Assembly: GCA_025998955.1 (NCBI GenBank)
Contig: AP024676.1
Span: forward strand, 4,092,001 to 4,156,000
DNA: 64,000 nucleotides
DNA from: Candidatus Roseilinea sp.
Lineage (GTDB): Bacteria > Chloroflexota > Anaerolineae > J036 > Brachytrichaceae
Direction of reading: 5' to 3'
Made by a program: the position numbers and the translations under genes. This document shows, in pieces, positions 8,762 through 16,858 of this stretch. The notes under the pieces were generated by a model. That model had not been told where the DNA came from, did no database searches, and saw only the letters and a program-made list of their open reading frames with translations. Positions within the stretch are counted from its first letter, which is position 1; each line of letters starts with the position of its first letter.

Positions 8762-8855
8762 TTGCCCGTATGCTCAGCGCTGGGATTTATCCCAGCGCGA
8801 CTGAGGCGAATACCGCTGCGGGCCAGTCCGCGCTCCCCCATTTTGAAATGCACCC
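8762..8855. repeat. 94-bp dispersed repeat, copy A (inverted relative to 43711-43804)
   Basis: The reverse complement of this segment matches 43711-43804 over 94 bp without gaps and with about 9 mismatches (roughly 90%). It contains a hairpin, GCGCTGGGAT-TT-ATCCCAGCGC. No open frame is conserved, which suggests a non-coding mobile or REP-like element. Confidence 0.75.
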
Positions 8856-8932
8856 CCTTGTGTCGGCTCTATTGTGCGGCGGTTACAATCGCAACCGTCA
8901 GCAATCGCTTCGTGAGCACCTGTCGAACGCGC

Positions 8933-11119
8933 ATGAGACTGGGACGAGGGATATTCGCCTGGATCGCCGCAGCGGTCATCACGGCCTCGTGCGCGAGTTC
9001 GACGCCGGCGCTCGACCTTGCGCCCCCTACGCCGTCCGCCATTCCGCCGACGCCCACGCCGGACTTGAAGCTGCCCTCGGCGGCTGCAGTGGCCAGCGCC
9101 TTCGTCAGCGCCATCAACCGGCAGGACTTCGTGGCCGCGTTCACCTTGCTCGATGCGCCATCGCGTGCCGAGCTGAAGGACGCCGACGCGCTACGCAACC
9201 ACTACGACGCCGTGCGCGCGATCGCCCTCGCCACAAACATGGAGGCGCAATTGCGCGGCGGGTTGCTGTATCAGGGCGAACAGGCCGGCGCAACGTTGGT
9301 CACGCGCTGGGAGAGTAGCCTAGTGGGCCCATTCGAAGTGACCAGCACGCTCGAGCTGGTCTTCGACCCGCCGGCTGCCGATTGGCGGGTGAGCTGGACG
9401 CGCGACGCCATCATCCCCGGCCTGGCGAACGGCATCCTGCGCATGGAGCGCGAGGCCACGATCCGCGGCGCGATCTACGCGGCCGACGGCACGCCGCTAG
9501 CGATCCAGCTCGAGTTCACCACTATCGGCGTGCAGCGCGGCGCGATCGCCGGCGCCGACGAAGAGCAGCGCATGCTCGACCTGCTCAGCCGGATCACGCA
9601 GCTCGCGCCGGAGGAGATCAAGGCGAAGTATGCCGATCAGCCGGAGAGCTGGTTCTCGCCCATCGCCGACGTGGACGAGGCGTTGATAGACGAGTACTAC
9701 GATCAAATCGAACGCTTCCCGGCCATCGGCACCCGCCCGCGCTTCCAGCGGCGCTATCCCAACCCCGACCTGGCGCCGCACGTGGTCGGGTTCGTCGGGT
9801 TCATCCCGCCGGAATCCCTGGCGGCGTATCGTACGCGCGGCTTCCAGGGTGACGAGCGCATCGGCCTGACCGGCGTCGAAGCCGGCGCCGACGCGATCAT
9901 CGGCGGCGCGCCGGGCGGCGTGCTGAAACTCTTCTCCGGCGGCCACCTGACCATCCTCGCCGCGCGGCCGGCCGTTCAAGGCCAAGACGTCATGCTCACC
10001 ATCAGCCCGTCGCTGCAGCTCGCGGTGCAGCGCCTGCTCGGCAACCGCCGCGGCGCCGCCGTGGTGCTGCGCGCAGACGACTCGGCCGTGCTGGCGATGG
10101 CGAGCTCGCCGACCTTCTCGCCGACCAACGTGACCAGCCGGGCGATTCAGGAAGGTGCGCTGCTCAATCGCGCCACGCAAGGGCAGTATCCGCCCGGCTC
10201 GACCTTCAAGATGGTGACGATGGCCGCCGGCATCGGCGAAGGCGTCACGACGCCCGACGAAGTCTTTCGCGACCCAGGTTTCTGGGACGGCTACGGGGCC
10301 GACTTTCGCAAGACGTGCTGGCTGCGCAGTGGCCACGGGCGCATCAGTCTGCAGGCTGGCTTGACCGCGTCATGCAACGTGGTGTTCTACGAGGTGGGCA
10401 AGCGGTTGCAGGAGCGGAGCGCCTACGTGCTGGGCGAATACGCGCGTAGGTTCGGCTTTGGCGCGCGCACGGGCATCGAGCTGCCCGAGGCGGCCGGCCT
10501 CGTGCCCGACCCGGACTGGAAGCGGCAGGCGCTCGGCGAGGTGTGGACGGGCGGCGACACGGTCAATCTGGCGGTCGGCCAGGGCTTCATGCTCGTCACG
10601 CCGCTGCAAATCGCGCAGATGACGGCGGCCATCGCAAACGGCGGCATTCTGAACCGGCCGCATCTGCTCGCTTCGCCGCGCACCGGAAGCGCCGAACCCG
10701 CTCCGCGGTTGCCGCTCACGCCGGCCACGCTCGAGGCGATTCGGCGAGGCATGATCGGCGTGACGCGCGACGCGCGATTGGGCACGACGACGTATCGCTT
10801 CGCCGGCTTCGACTACTGCTTCGACGCAGCAGGCAGCATCGTCCCGTGCAGCCGCATTCCAGCGCGGTCACGCGCCGGCGCGCGCCGGCTGATCGTGGCC
10901 GGTAAAAGCGGCACCGCACAGGCCGGCGGCAACGCCAAGCCTTTCGCCTGGTTCACCGCGTACGCGCCCGCCGACGCGCCGGAGATCGTCGTCACCGTGC
11001 TGCTGGAAAACGTCGGCGAAGGGTCGAGCTACGCTGCGCCGCTGGTGCGCCAAATCATCGAGGCCTACTATGGTCTGCCCATCTCACCCACGCCGCGCGA
11101 CCGGCGGGACAATGAGTGA
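8933..11119 (+). CDS. Class B penicillin-binding protein, lipoprotein with MecA_N-like domain
   Basis: 728 residues. The N-terminus is a lipoprotein signal peptide with lipobox ITASC at about residues 18-22, so the protein should be anchored outside the cytoplasmic membrane. An NTF2/MecA_N-like domain (about 45-175) is followed by the PBP dimerisation region and a transpeptidase domain with SxxK (STFK, Ser423), SxN (SCN, Ser480) and KSG (Lys658). It cross-links peptidoglycan stem peptides; domain order resembles PBP2a/PBP3-type enzymes. I chose ATG 8933: an ATG 57 codons upstream is in frame, but that extension is encoded by the dispersed repeat at 8762-8855. The stop lies next to the rsgA region on the same strand. 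Confidence 0.88.
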   Translation: MRLGRGIFAWIAAAVITASCASSTPALDLAPPTPSAIPPTPTPDLKLPSAAAVASAFVSAINRQDFVAAFTLLDAPSRAELKDADALRNHYDAVRAIALATNMEAQLRGGLLYQGEQAGATLVTRWESSLVGPFEVTSTLELVFDPPAADWRVSWTRDAIIPGLANGILRMEREATIRGAIYAADGTPLAIQLEFTTIGVQRGAIAGADEEQRMLDLLSRITQLAPEEIKAKYADQPESWFSPIADVDEALIDEYYDQIERFPAIGTRPRFQRRYPNPDLAPHVVGFVGFIPPESLAAYRTRGFQGDERIGLTGVEAGADAIIGGAPGGVLKLFSGGHLTILAARPAVQGQDVMLTISPSLQLAVQRLLGNRRGAAVVLRADDSAVLAMASSPTFSPTNVTSRAIQEGALLNRATQGQYPPGSTFKMVTMAAGIGEGVTTPDEVFRDPGFWDGYGADFRKTCWLRSGHGRISLQAGLTASCNVVFYEVGKRLQERSAYVLGEYARRFGFGARTGIELPEAAGLVPDPDWKRQALGEVWTGGDTVNLAVGQGFMLVTPLQIAQMTAAIANGGILNRPHLLASPRTGSAEPAPRLPLTPATLEAIRRGMIGVTRDARLGTTTYRFAGFDYCFDAAGSIVPCSRIPARSRAGARRLIVAGKSGTAQAGGNAKPFAWFTAYAPADAPEIVVTVLLENVGEGSSYAAPLVRQIIEAYYGLPISPTPRDRRDNE

Positions 11120-11123
11120 GCCA

Positions 11124-11157
11124 AGAGCCAAGACGAAAGACGAAAGACGAAAGACGA
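11124..11157. repeat. Heptamer array (AGACGAA)n between PBP and rsgA
   Basis: AGACGAA is repeated about four times with little variation, directly before the rsgA ATG at 11161. The array is open in the rsgA frame and makes an apparent N-terminal extension from a GTG at 11116 that is unlikely to be real. Confidence 0.8.
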
Positions 11158-11160
11158 TCC

Positions 11161-12120
11161 ATGACCAAGTCCGGACTGGTGATCAAGGCGCAGAGCGGTT
11201 TCTTCACCGTACATTGCGACGACGGCAGTCAGTTCGTCTGCAAAGCTGCGGGGCGTCTGACCAAGGGCAAGTATGAAGAGGACGCCCTCGCCGTCGGCGA
11301 CCGGGTGACGGTGGAGCCGGTGAAGAGCGCGGGGCTGGTGAACGGCCGCATCATCGCCGTCGCACCGCGCGGACGCACCCTGTCGCGGCTCGACCCGGTG
11401 TTCACTGCGCGCGGCAAACAGGGCCAGGAAATCCGTCAGGTGATCGTCGCGAACGTAGACCTGGTGGCCTTCGTGTTCGCGTGCGCCGAGCCGGAGTTCC
11501 ATCCGCGCATGCTCGACCGGTATCTGGTCGGAGCAGAGGCGCAACAGCTCTCGGCGGTGATCGTCGCCAGCAAAGTGGACCTGGTGGGCTTGGACGAGGC
11601 GCGCGCGATGTTCGCGATCTACGAGCAGTTGGGCTACGAGGTGATCTACACCTCCACGCACGCCGATCATCCTGCGCACGCCGGCGTCGCGCAACTACGT
11701 GCGCGGTTGCATGGCAAGCTCAGCGTGCTCACCGGCAAGAGCGGCGTGGGCAAGAGCAGCCTGCTCAACGCGCTCAAGCCCGGCCTGGGCAAAGAGGTCG
11801 GGCGCATCAGCGAGGCGCTGAAGAAAGGCCGGCATACGACGGTGGTGCCCGAACTGGTGCAGCTCGACGAATGTAGCTGGATCGCCGACACGCCGGGCAT
11901 CCGCGCCTACGCCATCTGGGACGTGCAGGCCGAGGAACTGGATGGCTACTACCGCGAAATCGCTCCGCTGGTCAGCCAGTGCGAGTTTTCCGACTGCACG
12001 CACACCCACGAGCCCGGCTGCGCCGTGATCCGCGCGCTCAAACGCGGCGAGATCAGCCAGGCGCGCTACGATTCCTACCTGCGGCTGCGCGAGGAACTGA
12101 GCCAGCAGCGGAAGTGGTGA
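11161..12120 (+). CDS. rsgA: Small-subunit ribosome biogenesis GTPase RsgA
   Basis: 319 residues, the usual size. It has an N-terminal OB-fold, then the circularly permuted GTPase with G4 (ASKVDL) ahead of G1 ([15 protein letters not shown], from about residue 191) and G3 (IADTPGIR), and a C-terminal zinc-finger region ([14 protein letters not shown]). RsgA binds the 30S subunit and hydrolyses GTP during late maturation of the decoding centre. ATG 11161 is preferred because the 15 codons upstream are a (AGACGAA)n array. It follows the PBP gene on the same strand. Confidence 0.95.
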   Translation: MTKSGLVIKAQSGFFTVHCDDGSQFVCKAAGRLTKGKYEEDALAVGDRVTVEPVKSAGLVNGRIIAVAPRGRTLSRLDPVFTARGKQGQEIRQVIVANVDLVAFVFACAEPEFHPRMLDRYLVGAEAQQLSAVIVASKVDLVGLDEARAMFAIYEQLGYEVIYTSTHADHPAHAGVAQLRARLHGKLSVLTGKSGVGKSSLLNALKPGLGKEVGRISEALKKGRHTTVVPELVQLDECSWIADTPGIRAYAIWDVQAEELDGYYREIAPLVSQCEFSDCTHTHEPGCAVIRALKRGEISQARYDSYLRLREELSQQRKW

Positions 12121-12124
12121 GGCA

Positions 12125-12158
12125 GTGGGAGATTGGAGATTTAGAGATTGGAGATTGG
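12125..12158. repeat. Heptamer array (GGAGATT type) before purE
   Basis: GGGAGATT, GGAGATT, TAGAGATT, GGAGATT units run from just after the rsgA stop to 6 nt before the purE start. They encode an [11 protein letters not shown]-like extension in the purE frame that should be excluded from the protein. Confidence 0.8.
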
Positions 12159-12163
12159 CACGC

Positions 12164-12715
12164 ATGGATGACCCAACGCCATCAACTCAATACTCACCGC
12201 TCACAACTCGAACCTCGCCCGTCGTCGGCATCGTGATGGGCAGCGACAGCGACCTGGCGACGATGCAGGCCGCCGCCGAAGTATGCGAGCAATTCGGTGT
12301 GCCGTATGAGATGCGCATCGTCTCGGCACACCGCACGCCGGACGACATGGCGGCGTATGGCAAAACGGCGCACGAACGCGGCCTGAAGGTGATCATCGCC
12401 GGCGCGGGCGGTGCGGCACACCTGCCGGGCATGCTCGCCGCTTTCTCACCGCTGCCGGTGATCGGCGTGCCGGTGATGAGTAAGGCGCTGAGTGGTCTGG
12501 ACTCGCTGCTGTCCATCGTGCAGATGCCGGCCGGCGTGCCCGTGGCGACGGTCGCCATCGGCAACGCGAAGAACGCCGGCCTGTTGGCGGTGCAAATGCT
12601 GGCCGCGCACGATCCGGCACTGCTGCAAAAAGTGCTCGACTACAAAGCCCGCCTGGCCGATGAATCGCGCGCGAAGAACGCCGGGCTGGGGCAGTCGTCG
12701 GTCGCCGGTCACTAG
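12164..12715 (+). CDS. purE: N5-carboxyaminoimidazole ribonucleotide mutase (PurE)
   Basis: 183 residues. The catalytic core is clear: [16 protein letters not shown], then [12 protein letters not shown] with the active-site His, [14 protein letters not shown], and [18 protein letters not shown]. PurE moves the carboxylate from N5-CAIR to C4 to give CAIR in de novo purine synthesis. The start at ATG 12164 leaves about 20 residues of weak sequence before the conserved VVGIV; a shorter real start is possible. Its C-terminal SSVAGH and stop fall in the edge of another 7-bp repeat region, so repeat spread has probably replaced the native tail. No purK is adjacent, and purB is 45 kb away. Confidence 0.93.
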   Translation: MDDPTPSTQYSPLTTRTSPVVGIVMGSDSDLATMQAAAEVCEQFGVPYEMRIVSAHRTPDDMAAYGKTAHERGLKVIIAGAGGAAHLPGMLAAFSPLPVIGVPVMSKALSGLDSLLSIVQMPAGVPVATVAIGNAKNAGLLAVQMLAAHDPALLQKVLDYKARLADESRAKNAGLGQSSVAGH

Positions 12716-12776
12716 TGGCCGGTAGCCGGTACCAACCATCAGTCATCCATCACGATTGATGACTCACCCTCATCTC
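12716..12776. repeat. Inverted heptamer array between convergent purE and HAD genes
   Basis: CGGTCGC/CGGTCAC/CGGTAGC-type units at the purE end are followed by ATCAGTC, ATCCATC, then the inverted ATTGATGACT and CTCA-type units running into the HAD gene end. AGTCATCCATCA...TGATGACT can pair, so the array may act as a bidirectional 3' hairpin. Confidence 0.6.
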
Positions 12777-13589
12777 TCAACGTTCATCCCTCAACACAAA
12801 CCGTTCGATCGCCACTGCCGCCCCATCCTCCTCGATGCTGGGCGCGATCCAGTCGGCGACGGCTTTCGTCGCGTCGTTGCCGTTGCCCATCGCCACGCCA
12901 CAGCCGGCCCAGGCAACCATCGTGGCGTCGTTGCCCTGATCGCCGATGGCCATGACGCGCTCGCGCGGCACGCCGAGGCGGCCGGCCAGCCAGCACAGCG
13001 CGCTGCCCTTGTCGGCGCCGAGCGGATTGACCTCTACAAATCGTGCGTGCGACTGCACTACCGTGGCACGATCGCCGACCAGCGCCCGCAGATGCGCCAG
13101 CGCGCGCGGCGCATCCTCGGGCTCGACGGTGAATAGCAACTTGTCGGCGTCGCGCCCGTCTAGTACGGCGCACAAATCGTGCACGACGGCCGGGGCAAAA
13201 CCGACCAGGTTGTGGATGTGCCGAAAGAATTCGCCATCGGTGACGAAGATGCGGTCATCCTGATACATCACTGCGCGCCATTCGGGATGCTGCTGCTCGA
13301 GCGCGATCAGCTCGCACGTCAGCGCATGCGGCAGCGTGATGCGAAGCAGCGTTGTTTCGCTGCGATAGTCGTAGATCACCCCACCCTGCTGGCAGATGAC
13401 CGGCGCGTTCACAGCGAATTGTTCGACGAATGGACGCGTGCTGGGGACGTTGCGGCCGGTGGCGATGGTGACCAGAACGCCTCGATCCATGGCCATTCGC
13501 ACGGCCCGCAGTACGCGCGGCGAAATTTCCACTTCGTGATTGACGGTGGTGCCGTCAAGATCGAGGGCAAGAAGGTCGAAGGGGGTCAT
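12777..13589 (-). CDS. Cof-type HAD-superfamily hydrolase
   Basis: 270 residues. Motif I LLALDLDGTTVN holds the nucleophile Asp, motif II is IATGRN, and motif IV is AIGDQGNDATMV; a C2B-type cap lies between. Cof/YbjI-type enzymes dephosphorylate sugar phosphates, FMN or similar metabolites in the cytosol, and the natural substrate is not predictable. I chose ATG 13589: 24 codons further upstream are encoded by a heptamer array (13591-13668). It is convergent with purE and lies behind prmC on the same strand. Confidence 0.85.
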   Translation of the reverse strand: MTPFDLLALDLDGTTVNHEVEISPRVLRAVRMAMDRGVLVTIATGRNVPSTRPFVEQFAVNAPVICQQGGVIYDYRSETTLLRITLPHALTCELIALEQQHPEWRAVMYQDDRIFVTDGEFFRHIHNLVGFAPAVVHDLCAVLDGRDADKLLFTVEPEDAPRALAHLRALVGDRATVVQSHARFVEVNPLGADKGSALCWLAGRLGVPRERVMAIGDQGNDATMVAWAGCGVAMGNGNDATKAVADWIAPSIEEDGAAVAIERFVLRDER

Positions 13590-13590
13590 T

Positions 13591-13668
13591 GGGAATAGAT
13601 AGAGATTGGAGATTGGGGATTGATGAGTGGTAATTTGTGACTGGTAATCATGAATCATCAATCACCGA
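13591..13668. repeat. Heptamer array between prmC and the HAD gene
   Basis: AGATAGA, GATTGGA, GATTGGG, GATTGAT units are followed by TGGTAAT and by AATCATCAATCACCGATCATG in inverse sense. The array fills the whole gap, up to the prmC stop. Confidence 0.7.
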
Positions 13669-14595
13669 TCATGAAAAGCGAATCGCCAGCACGCGATCCA
13701 ACCCAGCTAAATCCTTTTTGATCTCGGCTTGCGCACGCGGCAGGATGGCCTGCGCAGCCGCCAAAGCAGCCGGCCCTTGCGAAGCGCCGATTTCGAGAAA
13801 GGCGGCGCGTGGTAGCGGCGCCTGATCAGGCGCCGCTACCACGCGTGATGCAATCTGTTCCACTAAGCGCCGCACCAGCGCTAGCCCATCTTCGCCACCG
13901 TCGAGCGCGACGCGTGGCTCATGCGCCTGGATCTCCGGCGGCAGCCCTTCGATCTCCTCGCGCATGACGTAGGGCAGATTGGCCGTGATGACCGGCGGTA
14001 ACACAACGAGACCCTCCAACAGATCGGCGCGTAGGAAGGTGATGCGATCGGCGACGCCGTGCCGTTCCGCGTTCAAACGTGCCACGGCGAGCGCATCCGC
14101 GCTGATATCGGTCGCCAGGATGCGCCCATCTGGCGCATGCTTCGCGATGGCAATCGGGATCGCGCCACTGCCCGTACCCACGTCCAGAATTGAGAAGGTT
14201 GGCATGTCATCGCTTTTCAATTTTGCATTTTCAATTTTCAATTCATCGAGCGCCAACTCGACGAGCATCTCTGTCTCCGGTCGTGGGATGAGCACGCGCC
14301 GGTCCACGATCAGGTCGAGACCGTAGAACTCGCGATGGCCGAGGACATAGGCCAGCGGCTCATGGGCGGCGACGCGCTGCAATAACGAACGAAAGCGTTG
14401 CTGCGCTGCAGCGTCGAGATGCACGTCGTCGTGCGCGATCAACCACTCCTTGGGCTTGTCGAGCACGTGCGCCAACAACAAACGCGCCGTGGTGGTTGGC
14501 GCGTCCACACGCGCAGCGTCGAGCTGGGCGATTGCCTTACGCAGGGCAGTGCGGATGTCCTCGTCCAATCCACTATCGCCGGCTGAATGCTTCAC
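13669..14595 (-). CDS. prmC: Release-factor glutamine N5-methyltransferase (PrmC/HemK) with two repeat insertions
   Basis: 308 residues. An N-terminal helical domain is followed by [15 protein letters not shown] and a class I SAM fold ([15 protein letters not shown]). It methylates the GGQ glutamine of release factors; prfA lies directly upstream and overlaps by 4 nt (14592-14595), the classical operon. Three oddities: the usual NPPY active-site motif reads NLPY (206-209); residues 118-128 ([11 protein letters not shown]) come from a TTTTCAA-type heptamer array; and residues 251-264 are encoded by a perfect 40-bp palindrome. Both insertions keep the frame and lie outside the main catalytic motifs, so the protein may still work. 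Confidence 0.9.
   Translation of the reverse strand: MKHSAGDSGLDEDIRTALRKAIAQLDAARVDAPTTTARLLLAHVLDKPKEWLIAHDDVHLDAAAQQRFRSLLQRVAAHEPLAYVLGHREFYGLDLIVDRRVLIPRPETEMLVELALDELKIENAKLKSDDMPTFSILDVGTGSGAIPIAIAKHAPDGRILATDISADALAVARLNAERHGVADRITFLRADLLEGLVVLPPVITANLPYVMREEIEGLPPEIQAHEPRVALDGGEDGLALVRRLVEQIASRVVAAPDQAPLPRAAFLEIGASQGPAALAAAQAILPRAQAEIKKDLAGLDRVLAIRFS
13806..13845. repeat. Perfect 40-bp palindrome inside prmC
   Basis: The 20-nt arm ending ...GCGGCGCCTGA at 13825 is exactly complementary to 13826-13845, with no loop. It encodes [14 protein letters not shown] in frame. It resembles the protein-coding palindromic elements described in Rickettsia in concept only. Confidence 0.85.
14213..14244. 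repeat. AT-rich heptamer array (TTTTCAA type) inside prmC
   Basis: TTCAATT, TTGCATT, TTCAATT, TTCAATT units form an abrupt AT-rich patch in a GC-rich gene, encoding Lys/Glu/Asn-rich residues 118-128. Confidence 0.7.
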
Positions 14596-15656
14596 ATCCC
14601 TGCCGCCTGCAACCGCTCGGCCTGCTCGCGGACGGCTAGCTCGTCAATGAATATATCGAGGTCGCCCTCGAGCACCTCCGGCAAGCGATAGACGTCCAGG
14701 CCGATGCGATGGTCGGTCACGCGGTTCTGGGGATAGTTGTAGGTGCGAATCTTCTCGCTGCGCTCGCCGGTGCCGATCTGTTCGCGCTTTTGCTGCGCCA
14801 GCTCGTTGGCCAACTTGCTGCGCTCCATCTCGTAGAGCCGGGCGCGCAAGATGGCCATCGCGCGCAGGCGGTTCTGCGTCTGGCTGCGCTCATCCTGCAC
14901 GGCCACCACGATGCCGGTCGGCTTGTGGGTGATGCGCACGGCACTCTCGTTCTTCTGCACGTTCTGACCGCCGGCGCCGCGCGACCGGAAGGTCTCGATC
15001 TCGATATCGCCGGGCGGAATGTTGACCTCGACCTCGTCCACCTCAGGCAATACGGCTACGGTGACGGTACTGGTGTGGATGCGGCCGCTGGCTTCGGTGG
15101 CCGGGACGCGCTGCACACGGTGCACCCCGCTCTCGAACTTCAGCCGCGAGTACGCCCCTTTACCTTTGACGGCGAAGATGACTTCCTTGAAGCCACCGAT
15201 GCCGGTTTCATTGGCGTCAATCAGCTCCACCTTCCAACGATGGTTCTCGGCGTAGCGCGTATACATGCGGAAGAGGTCGGCGGCGAAAAGTGCGGCTTCC
15301 TCACCGCCGGCGCCGGCGCGAATCTCCATGATCACGTCGCGCTCGTCTTTGGGATCCTTGGGCGCGAGCATGAGTTTCAACTCCTGCTCCAGCGCAGCGA
15401 CGCGTTCGCGCAGCAACGTCAACTCTGCGCGCGCCAGTTCGGCCAGCTCGTCATCGCCCTCGGCCAGCGCTTCGTTATCGGCCAACTCCTGCCGGACGCG
15501 CTTCCATTCGCGATATTTCTGCACGATCGGCTCCAGCTCGCCGTGCTGACGCGCGATTTCGGCGTAGCGCGGATAATCGTTAGCCAACGCCGGATCGACC
15601 ATCCGGTGCGCCAATTCCTCGTATTTTTGTTCGATACCTGCAAGCTTCTCTTCCAT
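14592..15656 (-). CDS. prfA: Peptide chain release factor 1
   Basis: 354 residues, the normal length. The stop-codon recognition tripeptide is PAT (in [10 protein letters not shown]), the PxT motif that marks RF1 (UAA/UAG) rather than RF2. The peptidyl-tRNA hydrolysis loop [10 protein letters not shown] carries GGQ. It overlaps prmC, which modifies that glutamine. About 65 nt upstream sits a structured leader that ends in a T-run (15723-15797), so transcription of the prfA-prmC pair may be attenuated. The start at ATG 15656 matches the family N-terminus. Confidence 0.96.
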   Translation of the reverse strand: MEEKLAGIEQKYEELAHRMVDPALANDYPRYAEIARQHGELEPIVQKYREWKRVRQELADNEALAEGDDELAELARAELTLLRERVAALEQELKLMLAPKDPKDERDVIMEIRAGAGGEEAALFAADLFRMYTRYAENHRWKVELIDANETGIGGFKEVIFAVKGKGAYSRLKFESGVHRVQRVPATEASGRIHTSTVTVAVLPEVDEVEVNIPPGDIEIETFRSRGAGGQNVQKNESAVRITHKPTGIVVAVQDERSQTQNRLRAMAILRARLYEMERSKLANELAQQKREQIGTGERSEKIRTYNYPQNRVTDHRIGLDVYRLPEVLEGDLDIFIDELAVREQAERLQAAGM

Positions 15657-15722
15657 GTCCGAAATTCAGCCTTCGCGATCTTCGGCTCGCCGCCGAGCGA
15701 AGAGGCGACAGGGAACGGGCAT

Positions 15723-15797
15723 AAAAAAGCCGCCTTACCAACGCGACAAGCGCAGGACCGTAACCGGCCTGCGGATCGTCACTGGGTCGAGGCGGCT
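15723..15797 (-). promoter_or_regulatory. Structured leader or attenuator upstream of prfA
   Basis: On the minus strand AGCCGCC (15797-15791) pairs with GGCGGCT (15734-15728), followed by TTTTTT. Inside are CGAC/GTCG and a CGCAGG/CCTGCG hairpin. A TATAAT on the same strand (15828-15823) would start transcription just before it. A second hairpin (TCTTCG...CGAAGA) lies between the T-run and the prfA start. It could be an attenuator or a short terminated RNA; no known riboswitch class is recognised. Confidence 0.45.
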
Positions 15798-15858
15798 AGT
15801 GCAACATGCGATTACTTTCATCATTATAACTACCCACGCGCCTGCATTACACTCATCC

Positions 15859-16854
15859 ATGATGTCCACCGCATACCTCGCCTTCGAGACCGGCGGCACT
15901 AAGCTCATCGCGGCTGTCGCCGATGCCACCGGCAGGCTGGTTGCGTCGCGCGTGCTGCGACGCGATCCGCGTAACCGCGCGCAGCATAGCCTCGCCATGC
16001 TGATCGAAGCGGCCGGCCAACTGCGTGCCGCACACGAAGCAAATGACGCAGTCTTCACAGGCATTGGATTCGGCTATGGCGGCCAGGTCAATCGCGCACA
16101 GCAGTGTGTGCTCCGCAACCCGCACGAAGACGGATGGGAAGACATTGACGTGCGCGACGAGCTAAAACGCGCGTTCGGCCTGCCGAGTGTGATCGAGAAC
16201 GACTGCAAACTGGCCGCGCTTGCCGAGGCGTGCCTCGGCGCCGGGCGCGGTCATCGCACCGTGTTCTATATGACCATCGGTACCGGCATCGGCGGCGGCA
16301 TCGTGCGCGAGGGCCACATCGTGGACTTCGGCGATGCCGGCGAGGCCGAGATCGGCCATGTCGTGGTCGTGCCGCAGGGTGGCTTCGCGTGTGGCTGTGG
16401 TAACCATGGCTGCCTGGAAACCGTCGCCTCCGGCCCTGGCCTAACGCATCTGGCGCGCAAGCTGGCGCGGGATCACCTCGCCACGTGGCCGGACGATGCT
16501 ATTGCCCAGCGTGCAATCCACGATGAACGCTTGACCGCTGCCGACCTGTTCGAGGCCTACGCGCAGGGGGATGTCTTCGCAAGCGAGATCGTGCGCGTCG
16601 CCGCCACCTTCCTCGCACAGGTGCTGGCCGGTGTGATCCAGATCGTCAACCCAGATGCCATCGTCATCGGCGGCGGCGTGGGGACGAGCAGCGAGCGCTT
16701 CATCCGCCTGATCGCGGAGCAGACTCGCCCGCTCGTGATGCCCTCGCTGCGCGGACGGTGCCGTTTTGTCATGTCCCAGTTGCGCGAACAGGTAGTGACA
16801 CAGGGCGCAGCACTGCTGGCGGCGAGCACGTTTGGAGGCGACCGAAACCCGTGA
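15859..16854 (+). CDS. ROK-family sugar kinase (glucokinase-like)
   Basis: 331 residues. The phosphate-1 loop is LAFETGGTKLIAAV, the sugar-binding and catalytic region has VIENDCKLAALAEA with the base Asp, TIGTGIGGGIV forms the phosphate-2 loop, and the ROK zinc site is CGCGNHGCLE. Such kinases phosphorylate glucose, fructose, allose or N-acetyl sugars with ATP. ATG 15859 (or 15862) is the start; upstream in-frame sequence overlaps the prfA leader. It is divergent from prfA and convergent with the helicase-associated gene, with only 4 nt between the stops. Confidence 0.88.
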   Translation: MMSTAYLAFETGGTKLIAAVADATGRLVASRVLRRDPRNRAQHSLAMLIEAAGQLRAAHEANDAVFTGIGFGYGGQVNRAQQCVLRNPHEDGWEDIDVRDELKRAFGLPSVIENDCKLAALAEACLGAGRGHRTVFYMTIGTGIGGGIVREGHIVDFGDAGEAEIGHVVVVPQGGFACGCGNHGCLETVASGPGLTHLARKLARDHLATWPDDAIAQRAIHDERLTAADLFEAYAQGDVFASEIVRVAATFLAQVLAGVIQIVNPDAIVIGGGVGTSSERFIRLIAEQTRPLVMPSLRGRCRFVMSQLREQVVTQGAALLAASTFGGDRNP

Positions 16855-16858
16855 GCGC

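Noticed and set aside
8762-8932. N-terminal extension of the PBP
   Set aside because: It is encoded by the dispersed 94-bp repeat, and the lipoprotein signal peptide starts at ATG 8933.
15728-15797. tRNA-like element upstream of prfA (7-bp outer stem, about 70 nt)
   Set aside because: It has no T-loop GTTCGA-type sequence, no plausible anticodon stem and ends in a T-run. A terminator-like leader fits better.
14709-15902. 397-codon frame on the plus strand
   Set aside because: It lies opposite prfA and has no recognisable motif; long antisense frames are expected in such GC-rich DNA. The same holds for frames opposite ALDH (53364-54542), mdh (18462-19700) and the permeases (61250-62500).
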